Shown here: positions 9,465 to 17,457 of the stretch, in pieces | Position numbering within the stretch: position 1 is the stretch's first letter | Layout of the letters: each line of letters begins with the position of its first letter | Source of the DNA: Pseudoalteromonas rubra | GTDB taxonomy: Bacteria > Pseudomonadota > Gammaproteobacteria > Enterobacterales > Alteromonadaceae | Reading direction: 5' to 3' | Length of the DNA stretch: 64,000 nucleotides | Assembly: GCF_000967655.1 (NCBI RefSeq) | Contig: NZ_JXYA01000006.1 | Span: forward strand, 1-64,000 | Program-made: the position numbers and the translations under genes | Notes under the pieces: generated by a model | What the model saw: only the letters and a program-made list of their open reading frames with translations | Told to the model about the DNA's origin: nothing | Database searches by the model: none

Positions 9465-10266
9465 ACTCATTTTACTCTTGCTCAGTCCGGTGTTTCTCAT
9501 CGCCATTGCCTTGGAATATCGCGCAGCCCGCAAGCACTATCGCCTCAAAGACAGCCTGCATAATGTGGCACTTGCCTTACTGCACCAGGGTAGCGATATG
9601 CTGGCTTTACTGTTACTGATGCCGCTGTTTTACTGGCTGCATCGCTTTGCCCTGTTTGACATTGAGCTCACTGCTGTGACGCTGTTTGGGGCATTTTTAC
9701 TCCAGGACTTTCTGTATTACTGGTTTCACCGCGCTTCGCACCATGTTCACTGGCTGTGGCTGGCACATGTGGTGCATCACAGCTCCCGGCATATGAACTT
9801 CTCTACCGCCTTTCGCCAGAGCCTGCTTTATCCGTTAGTGGGTATGTGGCTGTTCTGGACACCTATGATAGTGCTGGGCTTTGCACCTGAACTGGTGTTG
9901 GCCATAGTGGCGATTAACCTCGCCTTTCAGTTTTTTGTTCATACCCAAGTTGTCGGCCAGCTGGGCTGGCTTGAGCAGGTGTTTAATACCCCAACGCACC
10001 ACCGTATTCATCATGCCAGCAACCCCTGCTATCTGGACAAAAACTTTGCCGGTGTCTTAATCATCTGGGACAAGCTGTTTGGCACCTACACAGATGCACA
10101 GCCGTCGGAGCAGATCCGTTATGGCATTGTCGGCAGCGCACCACAAGACACCCTGCTATCGATTAATTTCCATGAGTGCCGGGTATTATTCAGTAAACTG
10201 AAAAAAGCACCGGGATTCAAAGAGAAGCTCCGTCAGTTGTTTTCAGCGCCACGGCATTTACCCTAG
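9451..10266 (+). CDS. sterol desaturase / fatty acid hydroxylase family membrane protein
   Basis: Integral membrane di-iron oxygenase of 271 residues. Histidine clusters characteristic of the family are visible: HRASHH near residue 95, HVVHHS near 107, and HHRIHHASN near 187, followed by the typical GVLIIWDKLFGTY block. Four hydrophobic segments lie before and between the clusters. The family hydroxylates or desaturates lipid substrates; which lipid is used here cannot be told. It overlaps the SRPBCC gene upstream. A larger relative is encoded at 40482, with which it shares the C-terminal histidine block. Confidence 0.88.
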   Translation: MVPVELILLLLSPVFLIAIALEYRAARKHYRLKDSLHNVALALLHQGSDMLALLLLMPLFYWLHRFALFDIELTAVTLFGAFLLQDFLYYWFHRASHHVHWLWLAHVVHHSSRHMNFSTAFRQSLLYPLVGMWLFWTPMIVLGFAPELVLAIVAINLAFQFFVHTQVVGQLGWLEQVFNTPTHHRIHHASNPCYLDKNFAGVLIIWDKLFGTYTDAQPSEQIRYGIVGSAPQDTLLSINFHECRVLFSKLKKAPGFKEKLRQLFSAPRHLP

Positions 10267-10303
10267 CCTGCTCACAGGTCGGTCAAAAAAATTACGTTTT
10301 ATC

Positions 10304-10354
10304 GTTTACTTTTACACCGAAATAAAAGTAAACTGCACGGTGTAGTTTACTTTT
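10304..10354. promoter_or_regulatory. three-half-site operator upstream of the MBL lipoprotein
   Basis: The half-site GTTTACTTTT occurs at 10304-10313, inverted (AAAAGTAAAC) at 10324-10333, and again at 10345-10354. The sites alternate in direction at 20-21 bp spacing, two helical turns. The spacers carry ACACCG and CGGTGT, themselves inverted copies. The block ends 10 bp before the start codon, so a bound repressor would block the promoter or early transcription. The protein that binds is not identified. Confidence 0.6.
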
Positions 10355-10364
10355 AGGTAGCACA

Positions 10365-11471
10365 ATGAAAAAGTGGTTTGTTATTTTTGCCATCGTGTTT
10401 GGCGCTATTACGGGGGGCTGTTCTATGATCTCTAACCTTAATGCACACGTGCCTGCTCAGGATTATCAGTCTGCGCATCTTCAGGCAGGCCGGTTTCAAA
10501 ATCTGCACTCGACCGAACCGACCAGTTTGCGTAAAACGCTGGCGATCACCTGGCGATTTTTTACCGAAAGCAAGGTCGCCGCAGAGCCAGATCAAACCTT
10601 GCCAGTTAAAACGTTAACCCGTGCTGAGTTGGATGCTTTGCCAGATACCGGCGTACACATTGTTAAACTGGGTCACTCTTCGGTATTGCTCAAAGTCAAT
10701 GGCGCATATTGGTTATTAGATCCGGTGTTCTCCGAGCGCGCCTCGCCGTTGTCATTTTTGGGCCCCAGCCGCTTTCATCAACCTCCGATTTCGCTTGATG
10801 AGCTGCCTGATATAGACAAGGTGCTAATCTCTCATAACCATTATGATCACCTCGATAAAGAAGCGGTTAAACAGCTCAATGCAAAAACACGGCAGTTTCT
10901 GGTGCCACTGGGTGTGGAGGGGGATTTGATCCGCTGGGGCATAGCAGCTGAAAAGATTCATGCATTTGACTGGTGGCAGGAACAAACGGATCAGGATGTG
11001 ATGGTGGCCTTTACGCCCACTCAGCACTTTTCAGGTCGCGGCCTGAGTGACGCAAATCGCACCCTGTGGGGCTCCTGGGTCATTAAAACCGCCCACGAAA
11101 GCCTGTATTTTAGCGGTGACTCTGGCTATTTCCCCGGTTTTAAAGACATTGGCGAGCGCTATGGGCCTTTTGACTACACCCTGATTGAAACAGGGGCCTA
11201 TGATGCCGACTGGGCCGACATTCATATGACGCCTGAGCAAAGTGTGCAGGCACACCTGGACCTGCGCGGCAAAATCATGGTCCCTATCCACAACGGCACC
11301 TTTGATCTGGCTTTTCATAGCTGGTATGACCCGCTGGAGCGTGTACTCAGCGCCGCACAGCAACAAGGTGTGGTGCTCAACACGCCCACCCCCGGAGAAG
11401 TCATCACCATCAACCAGGCCTATTTAAATCAAGCCTGGTGGCAATCTTTACTAGCGCAAGTTGGTCGCTGA
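10365..11471 (+). CDS. metallo-beta-lactamase-fold lipoprotein, NAPE-PLD/UlaG-like
   Basis: Exported zinc hydrolase-like protein of 368 residues. The N-terminus is a lipoprotein signal with lipobox ITGGC (Cys at about 19), so it should be anchored in the envelope. The MBL core has a GHSSVLLK strand near residue 100, the metal motif HNHYDHLD near 155, further ligands in TPTQHFSGRG and YFSGDSGYF, and a late IPIHNGTF-like strand (MVPIHNGTF). This layout is that of N-acyl-phosphatidylethanolamine phospholipase D relatives. Substrate is unknown. It follows the sterol-desaturase-family gene but has its own operator. Confidence 0.85.
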   Translation: MKKWFVIFAIVFGAITGGCSMISNLNAHVPAQDYQSAHLQAGRFQNLHSTEPTSLRKTLAITWRFFTESKVAAEPDQTLPVKTLTRAELDALPDTGVHIVKLGHSSVLLKVNGAYWLLDPVFSERASPLSFLGPSRFHQPPISLDELPDIDKVLISHNHYDHLDKEAVKQLNAKTRQFLVPLGVEGDLIRWGIAAEKIHAFDWWQEQTDQDVMVAFTPTQHFSGRGLSDANRTLWGSWVIKTAHESLYFSGDSGYFPGFKDIGERYGPFDYTLIETGAYDADWADIHMTPEQSVQAHLDLRGKIMVPIHNGTFDLAFHSWYDPLERVLSAAQQQGVVLNTPTPGEVITINQAYLNQAWWQSLLAQVGR

Positions 11472-11589
11472 GGGCAACACAGGACCTTTGCCTGGCGCGC
11501 AAAATTATCAACTACGGCAAGTGCGCAAACATTATCAATCCCCCCTGACATAAGCTAAGTTTCGTCGCCAACAACGTCAGTCTGCACCT

Positions 11590-11625
11590 GCGGGTGCTAG
11601 ACTGATTGCGGGTGCTAGACTGATT
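11590..11625. repeat. tandem 18-bp direct repeat upstream of AraC/GyrI-type regulator
   Basis: GCGGGTGCTAGACTGATT is present twice head to tail, ending 29 bp before the start of the gene at 11655. It may be a recent duplication or a double regulator site in the leader or promoter. Confidence 0.8.
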
Positions 11626-11654
11626 GACTGATAAACCAAAGCGAGAAAAACAAC

Positions 11655-12530
11655 ATGACAACACGTGCTACCACACTCAACCACTATCAGCAGCGCCTAC
11701 TGCGGGTGATTGATTATATGTATGACCATGTTGACCAGGATCTGGACGTGAACACGCTGGCCGATGTGGCTTGTATGTCTTGCTACCACTTCCATCGTAT
11801 TTTTCGTGAGTTTATGGGTGAAACGGTTAACGCCACAGTCAGGCGGATGCGTTTGTTGAAGGCGGCATCTTACTTAGTTCGCAGCACACTGACGCAGCAA
11901 CAGATTGCCAGGCGGGTAAACTATGGCAGTGTTGAAGCCTTTAACCGGGCATTCAGCCGTCATTATGGTATGACACCTAACCAATTTCGCCAGCAACAGC
12001 AAGGCGAGTCGTTGCACAGCGCTGCGTTTTATCCGGCTCAACCACAGGAGTACAACATTATGTATCAGGTAGAACAAACGCAACAAAACGCACTGACGCT
12101 GATTGGCCTTGCCCATCAGGGCGATTATATGCAGATCGGCAAAACCTTTGAAAAACTCGGGATGATGGCAGGCAGCGTGGGGCTTATCAATGAGCAAACC
12201 CGCTACTTTGGCATTTATTACGATGACCCGCAAACGGTGGAACAAACCAAGCTCAAAGCCATGGCGTGTATTACGCTCGCACCTGGCGCTGACTTCGATC
12301 AGGACACCTTTCAAGCCCTCACTATTCCTGCAGGTAAACTGATCTCACTGACCTTCAAGGGCGATTACAGCGAACTGGAACAACCCTACAACTGGTTGTT
12401 TGGCCAATGGTTGCCGCAAAGTGGTCTGGAACTGGTCGACTTTCCGCCGTTTGAGGAATATCTGAATGATACCCGCGACACCGCACCACAAGACTTACTG
12501 ACCCGAATTAACTGCCTGGTACAGGCATAG
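11655..12530 (+). CDS. AraC-family regulator with GyrI-like effector-binding domain
   Basis: Transcription factor of 291 residues. Two helix-turn-helix motifs occupy about residues 10-112 (VACMSCYHFHRIFREFMGE and YGSVEAFNRAFSRHYGMTP). The rest is a GyrI/Rob-type effector-binding domain, with the characteristic FGIYYDDP and IPAGKLISLTFKGDYSEL strands. DNA-binding domain first and GyrI domain last is the SoxS/Rob-like arrangement. Family members answer to small hydrophobic compounds or drugs. Its last codons overlap the tail of a phosphomannomutase remnant on the other strand. Confidence 0.9.
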   Translation: MTTRATTLNHYQQRLLRVIDYMYDHVDQDLDVNTLADVACMSCYHFHRIFREFMGETVNATVRRMRLLKAASYLVRSTLTQQQIARRVNYGSVEAFNRAFSRHYGMTPNQFRQQQQGESLHSAAFYPAQPQEYNIMYQVEQTQQNALTLIGLAHQGDYMQIGKTFEKLGMMAGSVGLINEQTRYFGIYYDDPQTVEQTKLKAMACITLAPGADFDQDTFQALTIPAGKLISLTFKGDYSELEQPYNWLFGQWLPQSGLELVDFPPFEEYLNDTRDTAPQDLLTRINCLVQA

Positions 12531-12690
12531 ACAAACGCTGCGCCAGCGCACTCAGAACTGGACTGACCAGCTCTTGCGCCTGCTGCGATGATGCCTCGGC
12601 ATAACAGCGCAGCTCAGGCGCATTGACCGATTGCCGCAGATGTACAATGCGCTCTGCGTCCAGCGCAAAGCGCAAAGCGCACACGTTTCA
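12508..12690 (-). pseudogene. 3' remnant of a phosphomannomutase gene
   Basis: On the minus strand a frame ending at TAA 12508 reads RIVHLRQSVNAPELRCYAEA and about 30 further residues. This matches the phosphate-binding C-terminal domain of phosphomannomutases (family pattern RPSGNAPELRCY-EA). Just upstream the 7-bp unit GCGCTTT is duplicated (plus strand 12659-12675), which shifts the frame away from LKRVRFAL. No catalytic serine domain is present. It is a degraded fragment whose tail overlaps the end of the AraC/GyrI gene. Confidence 0.55.
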
Positions 12691-12845
12691 GCGTGTTCAG
12701 ACGCCAAAACTCACAATATCAAATACTCACTATTATTCCCGCAGGAAAGCCACCGGCGCAATGGCTGGCGCTTAACCTGCGATTCACGCTCATGTACTAC
12801 ACTCTTTTATCGCAGTATTGACCACCGGATAGCAACCCAAATGTA

Positions 12846-12854
12846 TGATATAAT
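12846..12854 (+). promoter_or_regulatory. extended -10 promoter for the alpha-2-macroglobulin operon
   Basis: TG-A-TATAAT, an extended -10 element, lies 77 bp before the ATG of the macroglobulin gene. No convincing -35 is seen at 17 bp, which extended -10 promoters can do without. Confidence 0.5.
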
Positions 12855-12931
12855 AGTAAAGCGCCATTACTGGCACCCAAGGAAATACTCACAACCCAGC
12901 TGCACCGTGTGCAGGTCGAAGGAGCTTTAAC

Positions 12932-15900
12932 ATGTCGGGCAAGATCCCCTTTCACCCCATTACTCTGTTTGTGTTGTTTTTTGCGCTGGTGCTGCAAGTG
13001 ACTATTCAGGCTCAGGCCAAAGTGATGCAGCAACCGAAACTGGCCATTGTTGGCTCGGGGCCGCTGGTGGCAAAGGGCGTCAGTCAGTCCATTCCTATCA
13101 CCTATGAACACATTGATGCGGTGGATGTAGAATTACTGCGCCTCAATAGCCCCCATGATTTTCTCAGTCGCTATTACCTGACGGACAAGCTCTATCCCAG
13201 TTCACTGGACAGACTACAGTACACCTACGACAGTGTCTTTGCCGACCGCTTTACCCTGCCGTCCGCGTCTAAAACAGGGATCCAATCGGCCCGCTTACCT
13301 CTCCCGAAATCGCTGCCAAGCGGTTGGTACATCATCGTCCTCAAAGCACCGGGCATGTTTGACGACTTGCAGGCTAAACATCTCCTGCTGACCGACTTGG
13401 GCATTCAGGCAAAGGTGTTTAAGCAACATGCCAGTTTCCAGGTAAACCGCCTGTCTGATGGCTTGCCCGTCGCAGGCGCTAAGGTCAAAGCCTACCGTAA
13501 GCATGAGTTACTGCGTGAAGCCAAAACCGATAAACAAGGCGCGGTGCATTTTGATATCACCCTGAAGCGCGACGACATCATTGTCGCTCAGTACGACGAG
13601 CAAGATAAGGCAGAGCTGGCGCTGTTGCCGATTAAAGAAGTACCACTGGACCTGTCGGACCATCCCATTGGCGGCCGCCCCTATCAGGAGCGAGAAGTCT
13701 ACATTTACAGTAACCGGGATTTGGCCAAACCGGGCGAAACCCTGCCCCTGAACCTGCTGTTACGCGATGCCGATGGCGTCGCGATTGAAGATCAGCCCGT
13801 TACGCTGACCGTCACCAACCCCTTGCAAGAAGAGATGCTCCGCGAGCAGCTAACCCCAAGTGCCGGCGGATTTTATAGTAAACGCCTGCATACCGGCAGC
13901 AGCTGGCCAACCGGGCGCTACAAAGTCTCGGTGATGCTCGACCCGACTGCCCAATCTGCAATCGGCCACTTTGAATTTCAGCTCGAAGAATTTGTGCCTG
14001 AGCGCATGGACTTAACCTTCAGCGGACAACAGCCTTTCGTCGCTGCGGGCACCTCTATGCCTTTGTCGGTACAAGGGCGTTATCTGTTTGGCAGCCCGGC
14101 GGCTGGCAACACCTTAAAGGCAAGCCTGGTCCACCATAGCGTGCGACATTATCCCGGCCCCTACGCCGCATTTTTTGTCGGTGAAGACTTTTACCTGAGC
14201 AACCGCTTTCAGACGCTGCCTGATCAGCAATTGTCTGAACAGGGCACACTGGCACTGAGCCTGCCAACCGTATCTGCCGACACGCTAAAAAGCCCGGTAA
14301 AAACCCAGGTTAATTTAAGCCTGCTGGAGTCCGGTGGCGCGGCCGTGCAACGTCAGCTTAGCTATACCAGCTGGAAACCCAGAGCGCTGCCCGCGGTGAA
14401 GCCCGCACAAACGGAATTTAAATATGCCACCGATGCCGAGTTTGAACTGGCCCTGCTGAGCCCGGATGGCCAGCAATTAACAAGTGGTGAGCTGGAGGTT
14501 GAACTCAGTTACGATCAGGGTCGTTATTTCTGGTTTTACGAGGAAGGCATAGGCTGGCGCCGCCAGTCTCAGCCGCAGTGGCGCAGTGAAGCTAAGCAGA
14601 CCGTGAGCGTGAACCAAAACACCCATACCGTGCGCTTCCCGGTCGACTGGGGAAACTACCGCCTGACGGTGACAGACGTCAGCAGCCAGATAAAAACCGT
14701 TTATGACTTTTATGCCGGCTGGTATCGTGGTTATCAGCAACTCAAGGCCAAGCCGCAACACCTGTCAATCGCACTTGATAAAAGCAGTTACCGCTCAGGT
14801 GAGGTGCTTGCCGTCGAGCTGGATGCCCCGGCAGATGGTCAGCTCCAGCTGGCGCTGGAAAGCGACAAGGTGCTGTGGACACAAAGCCAGTCGGTGCATA
14901 AAGGGAAAACCACGCTGCGTGTGCCTTTAGACAAAACACTGGCCCGTCATGATTTGTATCTCAGTGCCACCTTACTCAGTGGGCAATCCAGCACTTTGCA
15001 ACGCCACTTTGGTATAGTGCCAGTCACTCTGGCGCGCGAAGACCGCGAGCTGGCACTTAGCCTGACCCTGCCAGATAAAATAGCACCCCTCAAACCACTC
15101 ACGGTCGAAATCCAGGCTGATGGTGTGGCCCAGGCGCAGGCAGATCAGAGCTGGGTTACCTTGTCTGTTGTGGATAAAGGGATCCTCAATTTGAGCCGCT
15201 ATTATCCGGTCGACCCACATCATTACCTGTTTAATCAGCGTCGTTATGGCGGCGATGTCATCGACTTATATTCTCGTCGTTATGATAGCCGTCCCGATCC
15301 GTTTGCACAGTCCCGCTTTGGTAGTGACAGCAATGCACGCAGCGATAACCGCAATGACAATCTGGTCGAAAGCAAAACCGTGATCCTGATGACCCAACCG
15401 GTGCAGCTGATTGACGGCAAGGCCAGTATCACTGTCGATATGCCTGATTATAATGGCGAAGTACAAATTGTCGCGACCGCTTTCAATCCCACTCAGGTGG
15501 GCCATAAAGTCGCTGCCCGCCCGGTCAGCGCCCCCGTTATCGCAGAGCTCAGCGTACCGCGCTTTTTAGTCCCGGGTGACGAAACCGCCGTCACGCTGGA
15601 CTTGCATAACGTCAGCGGCCAGGCGCAGGATTTGTCGGTCACACTCACCCCCTCTGGCCCCGTGCAGTTTACGCAAGACAGTACCTTTACACTGACTCTG
15701 CAAGATCAGGCGCATTGGAGCCAGACCATGCGCCTGATGGTTGCAGACTCCCCCTTGTCGCAAACCGCAAGCGTACATATTGCGCTGCAAGGCACAGAGA
15801 TAACACAGTCGCGCAGCTGGTCGGTGCCCGTCAAAGCCATTGAGCCGCAGCTGGTGCAGGCGAGCAGCATGATGCTCGCCCCTGGGCAAACGTATCAGTT

Positions 15901-17437
15901 AACACCGGCGCTCTGGCAAGGGTTACACGTCGATGCAGTGGATGCGGGGACTTTGTACGCCAGTCATACACCCAGATTACCTGTCAGAGAATATGCCACC
16001 GCTTTACGTGCCTACCCGTACGGCTGTGCGGAGCAAACCACCAGCAAAGCCTGGCCGTTTTTACTCAAACACCCGCAGCTTGACGGCTTGTTGCAGCAGG
16101 CACTGCAAGCACCCGCTGGCGAGACGCAACAATTTGACGACCCACGTACCTTAGTAAGCCAGGCGGTACAGCGACTTAAGACCATGCAAAAACCCAGCGG
16201 CGGCTTTGCATTGTGGGATAGCCAGGGTGCAGAACAGCCGTGGCTAAGCGCCTATGTCACAGAGTTTTTAACCCAGGCACACGCCACCTTTCCGGGCACA
16301 GTACCGCAAAGTATGCTGAACCGTGCCCACTACCGTATGCTGAGATACACCCGTGATAACACAGTCGACGACCTCAGTCAGGATGCCTATGAGGCAACGG
16401 CGGCAAAGAGCTTTGCCGCTTATCTTGCCAGCCAGCGTGGCCAGATCAGTTACAGCGATCTGGAGTCGCTGCGGATCACTGAGTACCCGTCGCGGTTAAG
16501 CCTGCTCCATATGGCGTCGGCACTGGCTGATGTGGGGGCGACCCAACAGGCTGCGGCGCTGCTCAGACAAGCCAGTACAATAAGCCGCAGCGAAGACTAT
16601 TTTGCCGACTATGGTTCGGCGCTACGTGATGATGCCCAATCAGCACAGGTGCTGGCCAGGCTGGCAAAACACCGCGCGTTGCGCTCACAATCCCGCGCAT
16701 TGCAAACCAGCTTGCTCGAAAAACTGCCCGATCAGGCACTTAAAACCTGGCTGAGCACTCAGGAGCGCGCCGCGCTACTACGCACCGCGGTTGAGGTAAG
16801 TCAGACCAACCCGAGACATCCGGTACAACTGGAGATCAACGGCGAGCAGCTGCAACATCCACAGATGATAAGCCACGCACTTGAGCAAACGATGGCCATC
16901 AAAAACCCAACTGATGAGCCGGTGTATGTGCAACTGATGGCCAAAGGGCGCCTTAAACTGGACGCCAGTATTGCCAACGAAATTAGCCCGTTCAACACGC
17001 TGGATACCAAACGCATGCTCAGACGCTTGTTTGATTTAAACGGGCAACCGCTGGATAAATCCCGCTTTGAAGTAGGAGAACGCGTGGTGGTTGTGCTGGA
17101 TGTTCAAACCAAAGAGCCGGTACCGGATGCCCTATTAATTGAACGCATTCCTGCCGGGTTTGTGCTGGAGAACCCGGCGCTGATGCAAGGCTTTGAGGTA
17201 TCGCAATTGTTGCCCGAGCATGTCACGCTGGCCACCACAGATCACACAGAATATCGCAATGACCGTTTTGTGGCAGCGCTGGGGCTTAGCACCCGCAAAT
17301 ACCAGTTTGCTTATGTCCTGCGCGCCGAAGTGCCCGGCATTTATCAGGTGCCGCCGAGTTATCTTGAATCCATGTACCGACCTCATAAACATGTGATTTA
17401 CTGGCAATATCCCTATCAGCTGGAGGTCGTGCGCTGA
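12932..17437 (+). CDS. bacterial alpha-2-macroglobulin family protein (YfhM/MagD-like)
   Basis: Large periplasmic protease trap of 1501 residues. It has an N-terminal hydrophobic signal segment (residues about 9-29, ending QAQA) but no lipobox cysteine, unlike E. coli YfhM, which is a lipoprotein. The body is a series of beta-sandwich macroglobulin domains. The thioester motif CAEQ is at 1032-1035, in the alpha-helical thioester domain, and should cross-link attacking proteases. A GGAG site precedes the start. It is followed after 20 bp by pbpC, the known bacterial partnership thought to protect or repair the cell wall when the outer membrane is breached. Confidence 0.93.
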   Translation: MSGKIPFHPITLFVLFFALVLQVTIQAQAKVMQQPKLAIVGSGPLVAKGVSQSIPITYEHIDAVDVELLRLNSPHDFLSRYYLTDKLYPSSLDRLQYTYDSVFADRFTLPSASKTGIQSARLPLPKSLPSGWYIIVLKAPGMFDDLQAKHLLLTDLGIQAKVFKQHASFQVNRLSDGLPVAGAKVKAYRKHELLREAKTDKQGAVHFDITLKRDDIIVAQYDEQDKAELALLPIKEVPLDLSDHPIGGRPYQEREVYIYSNRDLAKPGETLPLNLLLRDADGVAIEDQPVTLTVTNPLQEEMLREQLTPSAGGFYSKRLHTGSSWPTGRYKVSVMLDPTAQSAIGHFEFQLEEFVPERMDLTFSGQQPFVAAGTSMPLSVQGRYLFGSPAAGNTLKASLVHHSVRHYPGPYAAFFVGEDFYLSNRFQTLPDQQLSEQGTLALSLPTVSADTLKSPVKTQVNLSLLESGGAAVQRQLSYTSWKPRALPAVKPAQTEFKYATDAEFELALLSPDGQQLTSGELEVELSYDQGRYFWFYEEGIGWRRQSQPQWRSEAKQTVSVNQNTHTVRFPVDWGNYRLTVTDVSSQIKTVYDFYAGWYRGYQQLKAKPQHLSIALDKSSYRSGEVLAVELDAPADGQLQLALESDKVLWTQSQSVHKGKTTLRVPLDKTLARHDLYLSATLLSGQSSTLQRHFGIVPVTLAREDRELALSLTLPDKIAPLKPLTVEIQADGVAQAQADQSWVTLSVVDKGILNLSRYYPVDPHHYLFNQRRYGGDVIDLYSRRYDSRPDPFAQSRFGSDSNARSDNRNDNLVESKTVILMTQPVQLIDGKASITVDMPDYNGEVQIVATAFNPTQVGHKVAARPVSAPVIAELSVPRFLVPGDETAVTLDLHNVSGQAQDLSVTLTPSGPVQFTQDSTFTLTLQDQAHWSQTMRLMVADSPLSQTASVHIALQGTEITQSRSWSVPVKAIEPQLVQASSMMLAPGQTYQLTPALWQGLHVDAVDAGTLYASHTPRLPVREYATALRAYPYGCAEQTTSKAWPFLLKHPQLDGLLQQALQAPAGETQQFDDPRTLVSQAVQRLKTMQKPSGGFALWDSQGAEQPWLSAYVTEFLTQAHATFPGTVPQSMLNRAHYRMLRYTRDNTVDDLSQDAYEATAAKSFAAYLASQRGQISYSDLESLRITEYPSRLSLLHMASALADVGATQQAAALLRQASTISRSEDYFADYGSALRDDAQSAQVLARLAKHRALRSQSRALQTSLLEKLPDQALKTWLSTQERAALLRTAVEVSQTNPRHPVQLEINGEQLQHPQMISHALEQTMAIKNPTDEPVYVQLMAKGRLKLDASIANEISPFNTLDTKRMLRRLFDLNGQPLDKSRFEVGERVVVVLDVQTKEPVPDALLIERIPAGFVLENPALMQGFEVSQLLPEHVTLATTDHTEYRNDRFVAALGLSTRKYQFAYVLRAEVPGIYQVPPSYLESMYRPHKHVIYWQYPYQLEVVR

Positions 17438-17457
17438 TATGTCTGGCGGACTAAACT

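Noticed and set aside
12631..12930. 99-codon plus-strand frame before the alpha-2-macroglobulin gene
   Set aside because: It overlaps the phosphomannomutase remnant and the promoter, lacks a domain and a ribosome site.
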